Source: Kutzneria sp. CA-103260 (GTDB lineage: Bacteria > Actinomycetota > Actinomycetes > Mycobacteriales > Pseudonocardiaceae). From it: a DNA stretch of 64,000 nucleotides. Location: positions 9,982,001-10,046,000 of the forward strand of contig NZ_CP073318.1 of NCBI RefSeq assembly GCF_018263855.1. The letters run 5' to 3'. The notes under the pieces are model-generated. The model was not told the origin of the DNA, did not search any database, and worked only from the letters and a program-made list of their open reading frames with translations. The position numbers and the translations under genes were made by a program. Positions 33,253-41,853 of this stretch are shown here, piece by piece (position 1 is the first letter of the stretch; the number at the start of each line of letters is the position of its first letter).

Positions 33253-34338
33253 GTGACCAGACCCGTCCCTGAGGCCCTTGAGGCGCTGCTGTCCGAGTAC
33301 CGCGAGCTGGAGGAGCGGCTCGCCGACCCCTCGGTGCACGCCGATCAGGCGACGGCGCGCAAGCTCGGACGCCGCTACGCCGAGCTGACGCCGGTGGCGC
33401 GCACGATCCGTGAGCTGGAGCAGGTGCGCAACGACATCAGCGCGGCCGAGGAGCTGGCGGGCGAGGACCCGGCGTTCGCCGCCGAGGCCGACGAGCTGCG
33501 GGCGCGGATCCCCGAGCTGGAGCAGAAGCTGACCGAGCTGCTGCTGCCGCGCGACCCGCACGACGCGTCCGACATCGTGATGGAGGTCAAGTCGGGCGAG
33601 GGCGGCGAGGAGTCGGCGCTGTTCGCCTCCGACCTGGTGCGGATGTACCTGCGCTACGCCGAGAAGCACGGCTGGAAGGCCGAGATGCTCGACGCCACCG
33701 ACTCGGACCTGGGCGGCTACAAGGACGCCACGCTGGTCATCAAGTCCAAGGGCAGCGACATCGACGGCGTGTGGTCGCGACTGAAGTTCGAGGGCGGCGT
33801 GCACCGCGTGCAGCGGGTGCCGGTGACCGAGTCGCAGGGCCGCATCCACACCTCGGCCGCCGGCGTGCTGGTCTACCCCGAGGTCGAGGACGTCGAGATC
33901 GAGATCGACGAGAAGGACCTGCGGGTGGACGTGTTCCGCTCCTCCGGGCACGGCGGCCAGAGCGTCAACACCACCGACTCGGCGGTGCGCATCACCCACC
34001 TGCCCACCGGCATCGTGGTGTCCTGCCAGAACGAGCGGTCGCAGCTGCAGAACAAGGCCCGCGCCATGGAGGTGTTGCAGTCCCGGCTGCAGGCGCTGGC
34101 CGAGGAGAAGGCGCAGCAGGAGGCGTCGGCGAACCGCCGCAGCCAGGTCCGCACGGTGGACCGCTCGGAGCGGATCCGCACGTACAACTTCCCGGAGAAC
34201 CGCATCTCCGACCACCGCATCAACTTCAAGGCCCACAACCTGGACCAGGTGCTGACCGGCGAGCTCGACCCGCTGCTGGACGCGCTGGCCGAGGCCGACC
34301 GGGCCGAGCGGCTGGCCGCGGTGGGCAGCAATGGCTGA
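33253..34338 (+). CDS. prfA: Peptide chain release factor 1
   Basis: 361 residues, GTG start. It reads PVTESQGRIHTSAAGVLVYP and the catalytic SSGHGGQSVNTTDSAVR with GGQ near 234-236, the site methylated by PrmC. It releases peptides at UAA and UAG. The last 8 bp overlap prmC. Confidence 0.97.
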   Translation: MTRPVPEALEALLSEYRELEERLADPSVHADQATARKLGRRYAELTPVARTIRELEQVRNDISAAEELAGEDPAFAAEADELRARIPELEQKLTELLLPRDPHDASDIVMEVKSGEGGEESALFASDLVRMYLRYAEKHGWKAEMLDATDSDLGGYKDATLVIKSKGSDIDGVWSRLKFEGGVHRVQRVPVTESQGRIHTSAAGVLVYPEVEDVEIEIDEKDLRVDVFRSSGHGGQSVNTTDSAVRITHLPTGIVVSCQNERSQLQNKARAMEVLQSRLQALAEEKAQQEASANRRSQVRTVDRSERIRTYNFPENRISDHRINFKAHNLDQVLTGELDPLLDALAEADRAERLAAVGSNG

Positions 34339-35221
34339 CGTCCGGCACCGACAGCCGCTGCGGCTGGCCATTCTCGACGCGGAACGGATCCTGTCCGCGG
34401 CCGGCATCGACAGCGCGCGGTTCGACGCCGAGGAGATCGCCGCCCACGTGGTCGGCGTGGAGCGGATGAAGCTGCCGCTGGTGCCGCTGGTCGACCCGCA
34501 GGTGGTGGAGGGCATCGGCAAGCTGGTGCACCAGCGGGCCAAGCGGATTCCGTTGCAGCACCTGCTGGGCTGGGCGCCGCTGGGACCGATCACTGTGGAC
34601 GTCGGGCCCGGGGTTTTCGTGCCACGGCCGGAGACCGAGCTGCTGCTGGAGTGGGGATTGGCGCAGCTGCAAGGCCGCGCCCAATTTGCTGGCTCCAACC
34701 CACTGGTGGTCGACCTGTGCACCGGTTCGGCCGCGTTGGCCTTGGCCGTGGCCCATTCCCGACCCGACGCCGTCGTGCACGCGGTGGAGCTGGACCGGTC
34801 GGCCCTGGCCTGGGCCCGGCGCAATGCCGACAAGCGGGCCGCCGCCGGCGACACCCCGATCCGACTGCATGCCGCTGACGTCACCGCGCCCGGCGTGCTG
34901 TCCGAAATGGACGGTGCCGTCGATCTCGTGCTGTGCAATCCCCCTTATGTGCCAACGGGAACCGTGGTGCAGCCGGAGGTCGCCGAGCACGATCCCGCGC
35001 AGGCGGTGTTCTCCGGTGTGGACGGTCTCGACGTCATCCGGCACGTGGTGGCGCTGGCCGCCCGGCTGCTGGCGCCCGGCGGCGGGGTGGCCATCGAGCA
35101 CGACGACACACACGGCGATTCGGTGCCGGCGCTGCTCGCGTCCCGGCGCGTGCTGACCGACGTGGTGGAGCACCAGGACCTTGCCGGCCGACCAAGATTT
35201 GTGACTGCGCGGAGGAGCTAG
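34331..35221 (+). CDS. prmC: Release factor glutamine methyltransferase
   Basis: 296 residues: an N-terminal helical domain (~1-85), a SAM-binding VVDLCTGSAALALAVAH motif and the catalytic NPPYVPTG near 203. It methylates the GGQ glutamine of RF1/RF2. It overlaps prfA by 8 bp, matching the functional pairing, and its stop overlaps the convergent secreted-protein gene by 4 bp. Confidence 0.95.
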   Translation: MADVRHRQPLRLAILDAERILSAAGIDSARFDAEEIAAHVVGVERMKLPLVPLVDPQVVEGIGKLVHQRAKRIPLQHLLGWAPLGPITVDVGPGVFVPRPETELLLEWGLAQLQGRAQFAGSNPLVVDLCTGSAALALAVAHSRPDAVVHAVELDRSALAWARRNADKRAAAGDTPIRLHAADVTAPGVLSEMDGAVDLVLCNPPYVPTGTVVQPEVAEHDPAQAVFSGVDGLDVIRHVVALAARLLAPGGGVAIEHDDTHGDSVPALLASRRVLTDVVEHQDLAGRPRFVTARRS

Positions 35222-35814
35222 TGCACCGCTGAGCCGCCCACCATCGCGTCGAAGATGGGGGAGGTCTGGGCCCAGCCGGTCGCCGGGGCCGAGGCGTAGA
35301 CGTCGTACTGGGTGCCGTTGGCGTTCCAGTACAGGATCTTCACGTGCCGCGGCTCGCCGTTCAGGCTGTAGGTGAACTCCCACAGCACGGCCGGGCTGTT
35401 CTGGAACTTCTGCTGGTTCATCTGGACCCGCTGGTAACCCGGTTGGGTGGACCAGGACTGCTTCTCGTAGGCGGTCAGCCAGGTGAACAGGTCGGCCTCG
35501 CCGGCCACGCCCTGGTAGCGCACGAAGCGGCCGTTGGCCCCGCCGTTGTGCGGGTCGTCGGCCTGGAAGCCGTTGCGGATGGTGCTGACCTGCCACCCGT
35601 CCGGGATCACGGTTGTCAGCCCCGACGGGCCGCTGACCTGCTGAAATCCCGACGGTGGGCCGGTCGGGGCCGGGGTCGAGGCCATCGGGGCGGCGGCCGC
35701 GTCGCCGGCGACCACGGTGCTGCCGTGCGAGGCCAGCAGGGCCACCCCGAGCAGGCTGCCCGCGACCAGGTAGCCGACCGCCGCGACCAGCGCCAGCTGT
35801 AGTGGAGTGCGCAC
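35218..35814 (-). CDS. Hypothetical membrane-anchored/secreted protein
   Basis: 198 residues from GTG 35814, chosen because GGGGAGG lies just upstream and MRTPLQLALVAAVGYLVAG begins a signal-anchor helix. The external part contains GLTTVIPDGWQVSTIRNG, ADLFTWLTAYEKQSW and VLWEFTYSLNGEPRHVKILY, a mixed alpha/beta domain seen in actinobacterial lipoprotein-like or kinase-associated extracellular domains. Function unknown. Confidence 0.65.
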   Translation of the reverse strand: MRTPLQLALVAAVGYLVAGSLLGVALLASHGSTVVAGDAAAAPMASTPAPTGPPSGFQQVSGPSGLTTVIPDGWQVSTIRNGFQADDPHNGGANGRFVRYQGVAGEADLFTWLTAYEKQSWSTQPGYQRVQMNQQKFQNSPAVLWEFTYSLNGEPRHVKILYWNANGTQYDVYASAPATGWAQTSPIFDAMVGGSAVH

Positions 35815-35872
35815 GGCCCTCCCCGTCCGGAAGAATGCGAGCCGAACCAAGCCTACTGAGCGAGGGTCGCGG

Positions 35873-36676
35873 ATGGGCAACGAGTGGCAGGCCGGCCGGG
35901 AGTGGAAGGACATCTCCACCAAGTGGTGGCTGGTGCCGGCCGGGCTGCGGTCCTCGCGTCCGGAGGACCCGTTCGCGCAGGGCTGGCAGGCCCTGGAGGC
36001 CGGTGACCTGGCCCGGGCCCAGCCGCTGTTCGAGGAGGCCTGCCGCATCCGCGGCGACGGCAACGACTACGTGGCGCTGGGCGACGTGGCCGTGGCCCGG
36101 CGGGACTGGGCCACCGCCGAGTCCCAGTTCCAGCGGGCCCTGGTGGTGGCGCCGCTGTCCATCCTGGCCGTGCTGGGCCTGGCCCTGGTGCGGGCGGCGA
36201 CCGGCCAGGCCGAGACCGCCGTCGCCGAGCTGGACGTGCTGGCCCGCACCCGCAAGGGCGATCCGGTCATTGGCTACTACCTGGCCGTGGCGCTGCTGGC
36301 CCGCACCGTGGAGGTGCGGACCGAGACCGGTGATGGGCGGCTGCTCATCGGCGACGCCAAGCAGCTGGCGCAGTGCGAGGAGCTGGCCGGTCGGGTCGCC
36401 GTCTCCGGGACCGACGACGTCGAGCTGCTGGCCGCCGCGCGGGCCCTGCTGGAGGAGGTGCGGTCCGGTCAGGAGTGGATCTGGACCGCGCCCCGCAACG
36501 CCGGCTTCCTCGGTGGGGTGGCGCTGCTGTTCGGGGTATTGCCGATCGTCCTGGGTGGACTGCTGGACAGCTGGCCGCTGGTCGTGGCCGGACTGGTGAT
36601 CGGCGCGGCCGCGGTGTTCTACGCGGTGTACACGTATCGGCGGCAGCGCTGGCAACTCCGCGCCCTCTCCCGATAG
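35873..36676 (+). CDS. TPR-containing membrane protein
   Basis: 268 residues from ATG 35873. Residues ~25-150 have tetratricopeptide-like repeats (AQGWQALEAGDLARAQPLFE, ALGDVAVARRDWATAESQFQ, LGLALVRAATGQAETAVAEL). Two C-terminal membrane helices follow (FLGGVALLFGVLPIVLGGLL, LVVAGLVIGAAAVFYAVYT). It is divergent from the preceding secreted-protein gene, sharing a 58-bp promoter region. Probably a scaffold; partners unknown. Confidence 0.65.
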   Translation: MGNEWQAGREWKDISTKWWLVPAGLRSSRPEDPFAQGWQALEAGDLARAQPLFEEACRIRGDGNDYVALGDVAVARRDWATAESQFQRALVVAPLSILAVLGLALVRAATGQAETAVAELDVLARTRKGDPVIGYYLAVALLARTVEVRTETGDGRLLIGDAKQLAQCEELAGRVAVSGTDDVELLAAARALLEEVRSGQEWIWTAPRNAGFLGGVALLFGVLPIVLGGLLDSWPLVVAGLVIGAAAVFYAVYTYRRQRWQLRALSR

Positions 36677-36701
36677 CCGCACACCCCCTCCCGCTTTTTT
36701 G

Positions 36702-36752
36702 CCACATGTGGTCCACATGTGGCGCTGGGAGTCGAATGTGGGCCACATGTGG
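36702..36752. repeat. Three CCACATGTGG palindromes upstream of the Sua5/TsaC gene
   Basis: CCACATGTGG occurs at 36702-36711, 36713-36722 and 36743-36752. The first two form a larger near-palindrome. The region follows a TTTTTT run (36695-36700) and ends 71 bp before the Sua5-like start. The array looks like a cooperative operator; no regulator known to me recognises exactly this motif. Confidence 0.6.
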
Positions 36753-36823
36753 CTTCGAGGCGGGGGTGGGTGAGGCCGCCCCGGGCGGAAGGCGGAGTGG
36801 GGGCTCTGCGACGATCCTTTGCC

Positions 36824-37471
36824 GTGAGCACTGTTTATGACTGTTCCCGACAGGACAGCCGCGAGGCGGGGCTGGCCGCGGCAGCGGGCGCGGTCCGCTC
36901 CGGCCGTCTGGTGGTGCTGCCCACGGACACCCTCTACGGCATCGGCTGCGACGCGTTCGACGCGGCGGCGGTGCGCTCGCTGCTGGAGGCCAAGGGCCGC
37001 GGGCCGGACATGCCGATCCCGGTGCTGGTCGGGTCCTGGACGACCATCGACGGCCTGGTCTTCTCCGTGCCGACTCAGGCCCGCCAGCTGATCGAGGCGT
37101 TCTGGCCGGGCGGCCTGTCGCTCGTGCTCAACCACGCCCCGTCGCTGAACTGGGACCTGGGCGAGACCCGTGGCACGGTGATGCTGCGCATGCCGCTGCA
37201 CCCGGTGGCGATCGAGCTGCTGCGCGAGGTCGGCCCGATGGCGGTGTCCAGCGCCAACCGCAGCGGCCACGCGCCGGCGACGACGGCGGCCGACGCCCAG
37301 TCGCAGCTGGCCGAGTCGGTGGCGGTGTATCTGGACGGCGGTACCGCGGACAAGGGCGTCGCCTCGACCATCCTGGACCTCACCGGCGCGAAGCCGTTGG
37401 TGCTGCGGGAAGGCGCGGTCACCATCGCCGAGCTGAACGAGGTGCTGGGCGAGGACGTCGTGGGCAAGTGA
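36824..37471 (+). CDS. tsaC: L-threonylcarbamoyladenylate synthase (Sua5/YrdC/YwlC)
   Basis: 216 residues from GTG 36824. YrdC-fold motifs: SGRLVVLPTDTLYGIGCDAF, AFWPGGLSLVLNHAP, VMLRMPLHPVAIELLREVG and MAVSSANRSGHAPATT. It makes threonylcarbamoyl-AMP from threonine, bicarbonate and ATP for t6A37 in tRNAs reading ANN codons. It is followed 95 bp later by the wecA-like gene, as usual in actinobacteria. Confidence 0.93.
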   Translation: MSTVYDCSRQDSREAGLAAAAGAVRSGRLVVLPTDTLYGIGCDAFDAAAVRSLLEAKGRGPDMPIPVLVGSWTTIDGLVFSVPTQARQLIEAFWPGGLSLVLNHAPSLNWDLGETRGTVMLRMPLHPVAIELLREVGPMAVSSANRSGHAPATTAADAQSQLAESVAVYLDGGTADKGVASTILDLTGAKPLVLREGAVTIAELNEVLGEDVVGK

Positions 37472-37566
37472 TCAACTAGCCCCGGGGCCAGGCACCACAC
37501 GGATGGCGGTAGCGTTGTAGTCGCCTCTTTTCCCCTTGCAGCGAACACAAGGAGCGACAGCACGCC

Positions 37567-38745
37567 GTGGGTACTCAGCTGCCAACCCCGGCCGCCGGCC
37601 TGCTGCCCGTCCGGGAGTACCTCCTCGTCGGGCTCACCGCCGCCGCGGTGACGTTCCTGCTGACCGGGCTGGTCCGGGTGATCGCCATCCGGCTGGGCGC
37701 GGCGCACGCCCCGCGCGCCCGCGACGTGCACGTCACGCCGATCCCGAAGATGGGCGGCCTGGCCATGTACGCGGGTGTGCTGGCGGCGATGCTGCTGGCC
37801 CACCAGCTGCCGGTGCTGCGGGTCGCGTACACGTACTCGCTGGCGCCGTGGGGAGTGGTGCTGGCCGGCCTGCTGATCACGCTGGTCGGCGCGATCGACG
37901 ACCGGTTCGAGCTGGACTCGCTGACCAAGCTGGCCGGCCAGGTCACCGCGGCCGGCATCCTGGTGGTGTTCGGCGTGCAGTGGCTGGCCTTCTGGGTGCC
38001 GTGGGACGGCCTGAACGGCAGCTACGGCTCGGTCCTGGTGCTGGGCCCGAGCCAGGGCACGCTGCTGACCATGCTGCTGACCGTCACGATGATCAACGCG
38101 ATGAACTTCGTGGACGGTCTGGACGGCCTGGCCGCCGGCATCGGCTTCATCGCGGCCGCGGCCACCTGTGCCTTCTCCCTGGGGCTGCTCGACCAGCGCG
38201 GCGGCGACGCGCACCTGTACCCGCCGGCCCTCATCTCGGCCGCGCTGGCCGGCGCCTGTCTGGGCTTCCTACCGCACAACTTCAACCCGGCCAAGATATT
38301 CATGGGCGACTCGGGCTCCATGCTGATCGGCCTGATGCTGGCCGCGGCCAGCACCTCGCAGGCCGGCGACCTGAACTACTCGGTGGCCGACCCGCGGGAC
38401 CTGATCGCCCTGCTGACCCCGCTGATCGTGGTGGCGGCCGTGCTGTTCGTGCCGCTGCTGGACCTGATCATGGCGATCATCCGGCGCACCCGGAAGGGCA
38501 TGAGCATCGGCAGCGCCGACAAGATGCACCTGCACCACCGGTTCCTGGAGATCGGGCACTCCCAGCGGCGGGCGGTGCTGCTGATCTACCTGTGGGCCGG
38601 GCTGCTCGCGTTCGGCGCGGTGGCGCTGGCCTTCGCCCCGGTGGAGGTGGTGGTGTTCGGCGTCGCCGCAGGTCTGCTGCTCGCGCTGGGCGTCTCGGCG
38701 GTGCCGCGGCTCAAGGCGGCCCGCGCCGCCGCACGCGGCAACTAG
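37567..38745 (+). CDS. wecA: WecA/TagO-like undecaprenyl-phosphate GlcNAc-1-phosphate transferase
   Basis: 392 residues from GTG, ~11 membrane helices. Polyprenyl-phosphate sugar-1-phosphate transferase motifs: HVTPIPKMGGLAMYAGVL, VGAIDDRFELDSLTKLAGQV, INAMNFVDGLDGLAAGI, FMGDSGSMLIG and MHLHHRFLEIGHSQ. It loads GlcNAc-1-P onto the lipid carrier to start cell-wall polymer (arabinogalactan linker) synthesis. The location before the atp operon is typical. Confidence 0.9.
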   Translation: MGTQLPTPAAGLLPVREYLLVGLTAAAVTFLLTGLVRVIAIRLGAAHAPRARDVHVTPIPKMGGLAMYAGVLAAMLLAHQLPVLRVAYTYSLAPWGVVLAGLLITLVGAIDDRFELDSLTKLAGQVTAAGILVVFGVQWLAFWVPWDGLNGSYGSVLVLGPSQGTLLTMLLTVTMINAMNFVDGLDGLAAGIGFIAAAATCAFSLGLLDQRGGDAHLYPPALISAALAGACLGFLPHNFNPAKIFMGDSGSMLIGLMLAAASTSQAGDLNYSVADPRDLIALLTPLIVVAAVLFVPLLDLIMAIIRRTRKGMSIGSADKMHLHHRFLEIGHSQRRAVLLIYLWAGLLAFGAVALAFAPVEVVVFGVAAGLLLALGVSAVPRLKAARAAARGN

Positions 38746-39064
38746 GTCCATATCGGGCGAATTGTCAAGACTGCCCACGGAATTAACGAACCCCAGCTTG
38801 CCTGCGCGCGTATAGTCCTTGGGGTTGCAGACTCGCTGGACGCACCACGAGCCCGTCTCTGAGGGCCCGTGGCAGTGGCGTCCGTACCCTGTGGTAGCGT
38901 TCGCCGTGTCTCCGAACGACGGGGACCTGCCGACCCAGTGACCGTACGGAGATCCGAGGTCACGGCCGACACAAAGCTCGGACGGCGCCGCTACGACGAG
39001 GAGCTGCCCTTGACTGACCGTCATCTCTCCGCGCGCATCGCCGGATAGCGACAGCCGTCCTGTC
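38746..39064 (+). other. Intergenic leader of the atp operon
   Basis: About 320 bp. TATAGT at 38811-38816 is a candidate -10; no good -35 is seen at normal spacing. A 36-codon open frame lies at 38938-39048 and is listed separately. No other gene is seen. Confidence 0.4.
38938..39048 (+). CDS. Possible leader peptide upstream of atpI-like gene
   Basis: GTG to TAG, 36 residues (VTVRRSEVTADTKLGRRRYD...). It ends 16 bp before the atpI-like gene. There is no strong ribosome site (GGGGACC is distant). It may be chance, or a translated leader that controls the operon. Confidence 0.25.
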   Translation: MTVRRSEVTADTKLGRRRYDEELPLTDRHLSARIAG

Positions 39065-39283
39065 ATGTCCGCCAAACAGCCCAGCGGTCGCCCGAGCGTG
39101 GCGAGCCTGATCGGTATCGGCTCCACGGTCGTGGTCCTGGTTGTCGGCGGAGTGGGACTCGGATGGTGGTTGGATTCCGTCCTGCACACCGTTCCGGTCT
39201 TCGTCTTCATCGGCTTGGCTATAGGCATCGCCAGCGCCTGGATTTTCGCCTATGCCACGCTTCGTAAGTTCCTGAAACAATGA
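39065..39283 (+). CDS. AtpI/AtpZ-like small membrane protein
   Basis: 72 residues with two membrane helices (LIGIGSTVVVLVVGGVGLGW and FIGLAIGIASAWIFAYATL), the size and topology of AtpZ/AtpI-like proteins that precede ATP synthase genes. These assist c-ring assembly or magnesium handling in some bacteria. First of two such genes here. Confidence 0.75.
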   Translation: MSAKQPSGRPSVASLIGIGSTVVVLVVGGVGLGWWLDSVLHTVPVFVFIGLAIGIASAWIFAYATLRKFLKQ

Positions 39284-39300
39284 GGTTCGAGGGGTAAAGC

Positions 39301-39714
39301 ATGTCAGCCGGGGAAGCTGCGTCGCCCACTCCCATCCACGTCCAGCGGATAGTCGATCTGCGTCGTCCGCTGCTGATGTCAGCGGCCATGGGAGTTCTGG
39401 CACTGGTGGTGTCGGGTCTGCTGGGCCACATCCTGATGGGGGTCTTCGGTGTCGTCGGCCTCGGGCTCGGTCTGCTGAACACCCGCCTCGTCCAGCGTTC
39501 GGTCGCCAAGGCGACCATCACCGAGAACCCGAGCAAGAGGGGCCTGGCGATCTCGGCCCTCGGCCGGCTCGCCATCATCACCGCGCTCGCCATCGGGCTC
39601 TTCTTCCTGGTGCGGCCGGACGGCATCGGCATCTTCCTCGGTCTCGCGGTCTTCCAGCTCATCATGATCGCCAGCACCTCGGCATCGGCAGTGAAGGGGC
39701 TTCGCCAGCAATGA
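39301..39714 (+). CDS. atpI: ATP synthase I-like membrane protein
   Basis: 137 residues with four membrane helices (LLMSAAMGVLALVVSGLLGH, ILMGVFGVVGLGLGLLNT, AIITALAIGLFFLV, IFLGLAVFQLIMIASTSA). The topology and location directly upstream of atpB match AtpI. Its end overlaps the atpB start (ATGA, 39711-39714). GGGG precedes the ATG. Confidence 0.8.
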   Translation: MSAGEAASPTPIHVQRIVDLRRPLLMSAAMGVLALVVSGLLGHILMGVFGVVGLGLGLLNTRLVQRSVAKATITENPSKRGLAISALGRLAIITALAIGLFFLVRPDGIGIFLGLAVFQLIMIASTSASAVKGLRQQ

Positions 39715-40454
39715 CGACGCAGAATCTGGCCGCGTCGCAGATCGAGATCGGGCAGCACCTGTTCCGTTTCGAACTGTTCGGCATGACGTTCAACGGTGAC
39801 ACGTTGCTGGCCAGCGCGATCGCCGCCGCGGTCCTGATCGTCCTCGCGTTCACCCTGCGGGCGAAGATCACCGCCGGCGTGCCCGGGGGCGTCCAGCTGT
39901 TCTTCGAGACGATCACCGGCGCGGTGCGCCAGCAGGTCGACAACATCATCGGCCTCAAGATCGCGCCCTACGTGGTGCCGCTGGCCATGTCGCTGTTCCT
40001 GTACATCCTGGTGGCCAACTGGCTGGCCGTGCTGCCGGTGCAGATCGGCGGGCACGACATCGTGCCGCCGCCGGCCTCGGACGCCAACTTCACCTACGCG
40101 CTCGCGCTGCTGGTGTTCGTGTGGTTCCACGTCGCCGGCGCGCGTCGCCGCGGCGCCGGCCGTCACCTGGTGCAGCTGGCCAAGGGCCACGTCACGTTCC
40201 TGGCTCCGATCAACATCGTCGAGGAGCTCGCCAAGCCGATCTCGCTCTCGCTGCGACTTTTCGGCAACGTCTTCGGCGGCACCATCATGGTGTCCCTGAT
40301 CATGGCGATGTTCCCGTCCTACATCCTCTGGGCGCCGAACGTCATCTGGAAGCTCTTCGACCTGTTCGTCGGGCTTATCCAGGCGTTCATCTTCGCCTTG
40401 CTGACCATCCTCTACTTCGGCCAGGCGACGGAACTGCCGGAGGAGCACCACTGA
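39711..40454 (+). CDS. atpB: F1Fo ATP synthase subunit a
   Basis: 247 residues, five to six membrane helices. The proton-channel arginine lies in ISLSLRLFGNVFGGTIM (~residue 182), with PINIVEELAKP before it and LIQAFIFALLTILYFGQATE at the end. Forms the stator half-channels with the c-ring. Coupled by ATGA to atpI. Confidence 0.96.
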   Translation: MTTQNLAASQIEIGQHLFRFELFGMTFNGDTLLASAIAAAVLIVLAFTLRAKITAGVPGGVQLFFETITGAVRQQVDNIIGLKIAPYVVPLAMSLFLYILVANWLAVLPVQIGGHDIVPPPASDANFTYALALLVFVWFHVAGARRRGAGRHLVQLAKGHVTFLAPINIVEELAKPISLSLRLFGNVFGGTIMVSLIMAMFPSYILWAPNVIWKLFDLFVGLIQAFIFALLTILYFGQATELPEEHH

Positions 40455-40529
40455 TTCCGACAGCTAGACCCGCTTGGCTTAGTCTGACATTCACCACAGG
40501 CGTCAAAGAAATATCGGATTAGGAGAGTC

Positions 40530-40793
40530 ATGGCTGACATCAACCAGGCCATCATCGCGGCTGGTGCCTACATCGGTGGCGGTCTCATCCTCGGTGGTGG
40601 CGCGATCGGCGCCGGTATCGGTGACGGTATCGCTGGTAGCCAGTTCATCGCCGGTGTGGCTCGGCAGCCGGAGGCCCAGGGCCGCCTGTTCCTCCCGTTC
40701 TTCATCACCGTCGGTCTGGTCGAGGCCGCGTACTTCATCAACCTCGCCTTCATGGCACTGATCGTGTTCTCCCAGCCGGGTAGCGGGGCCTGA
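40530..40793 (+). CDS. atpE: F1Fo ATP synthase subunit c
   Basis: 87 residues, two helices. The first is Gly-rich (GAYIGGGLILGGGAIGAGIG), the polar loop is ARQPEAQ and the proton-binding Glu65 lies in FFITVGLVEAAYFINLAF. AGGAG precedes the ATG. It has a free-standing Shine-Dalgarno and a 75-bp gap after atpB, consistent with high translation for a multicopy ring subunit. Confidence 0.97.
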   Translation: MADINQAIIAAGAYIGGGLILGGGAIGAGIGDGIAGSQFIAGVARQPEAQGRLFLPFFITVGLVEAAYFINLAFMALIVFSQPGSGA

Positions 40794-40798
40794 TCTCC

Positions 40799-41320
40799 AT
40801 GCATGACAAGGTTCTCGCGGCTGGGGACAACTTCCTCATTCCCAACGGCACCTTCATCGGCGAGCTCATCATCTTCGCCATCGTCCTGCTGGTCATTTGG
40901 CGCTTTGTGCTGCCGCCGGTGCAGAAGGCGCTGAAGGACCGCGAGGACATGGTCCGCAAGGAGGCCGAGCAGTCGCGTGCGGCTGCGGAGCGCTTCGAGC
41001 AGGCCGAGGCGAAGTACAACGAGGCGTTGGCCGAGGCCCGTGCCGAGTCCGCGTCGATCCGGGACACCGCGCGGGCCGAGGGCCAGCGCATCCTGGACGA
41101 CATGCGGCAGCGGGCGCAGGCCGAGGCCGACCAGATCGTGCAGCGCGGCGATGAGCAGTTGGCCGCCCAGCGCGCCCAGGTCGTCGCCGAGCTGCGCACG
41201 CACGTCGGTGAGCTGTCCACGGCCCTGGCCGGGCGGGTCGTCGGCGGCGATCTCGCCCCGGCGGCGCGCAGCAACGCCAATGTGGACCGCATTCTCGGCG
41301 AGCTGGAGGGGAACGGCTGA
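40799..41320 (+). CDS. atpF: F1Fo ATP synthase subunit b
   Basis: 173 residues: one N-terminal membrane helix (ELIIFAIVLLVIWRFVLPPV) then a long charged coiled coil (DREDMVRKEAEQSRAAAERF), forming the peripheral stalk. Its TGA overlaps the ATG of the next gene, a second b-like subunit. Confidence 0.93.
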   Translation: MHDKVLAAGDNFLIPNGTFIGELIIFAIVLLVIWRFVLPPVQKALKDREDMVRKEAEQSRAAAERFEQAEAKYNEALAEARAESASIRDTARAEGQRILDDMRQRAQAEADQIVQRGDEQLAAQRAQVVAELRTHVGELSTALAGRVVGGDLAPAARSNANVDRILGELEGNG

Positions 41321-41853
41321 TGGGCGTGGCCGAGTACATCGCTGAGCTCTTCGCGTTCGCGATCATCGTCTTCTTCGTCGTGCGGTACATCGTGCCGCCG
41401 GCGCGCAAGGCGATGAAGGCTCAGCAGGAGACCATCCGCGGCCAGATCGAGCGGGCCGCCGAGACCGAGAAGCGGCTGGCCGTCGCCGAGGCGAAGTACG
41501 CCGACGCGCTGGTCGAGGCCCGCGAGGAGGCCGCGAAGATCCGCGACAACGCGCGTGCGGACGCGCAGCGGATCGTCGAGGAGATGCGGGTGCAGGCCGA
41601 CCGCGAGGTCGAGCGGATCCGGCAGCGGGGCGAGGAAGAGCTCGCCAACCGCCGTCAGCACCTGATGCGCGAGCTGCACGCCTACCTCGGTCAGCGGTCG
41701 GTCGAGGTGGCCAACCGCCTGGTCGAGGAGCATCTGGCCGACGCCGGCGCCCGCAGCGCCACCGTCGACCGGTTCCTGGACGAGCTGGACGCGATGTCCG
41801 CCCGGGCCGAGGCCGCCGAGCCGTCGCTGGTCGCGACCAAGGGAGAGAGCTGA
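41320..41853 (+). CDS. Second b-type (b') subunit of ATP synthase
   Basis: 177 residues: membrane helix YIAELFAFAIIVFFVVRYIV, then a coiled coil (KAQQETIRGQIERAAETEKR). It corresponds to the b-like N-terminal half of the mycobacterial b-delta fusion. Here it ends with TGATG overlapping the delta gene (41851-41855), so the fusion is two polypeptides made by coupled translation. It probably pairs with atpF in the stalk. Confidence 0.88.
   Translation: MGVAEYIAELFAFAIIVFFVVRYIVPPARKAMKAQQETIRGQIERAAETEKRLAVAEAKYADALVEAREEAAKIRDNARADAQRIVEEMRVQADREVERIRQRGEEELANRRQHLMRELHAYLGQRSVEVANRLVEEHLADAGARSATVDRFLDELDAMSARAEAAEPSLVATKGES

Noticed and set aside
34226..37270. Thousand-residue frame antisense to prfA, prmC and the TPR gene
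   Set aside because: It is a shadow of high-GC third positions. Its predicted sequence is a compositionally biased Arg/Gln/Gly/His mixture with no domain.
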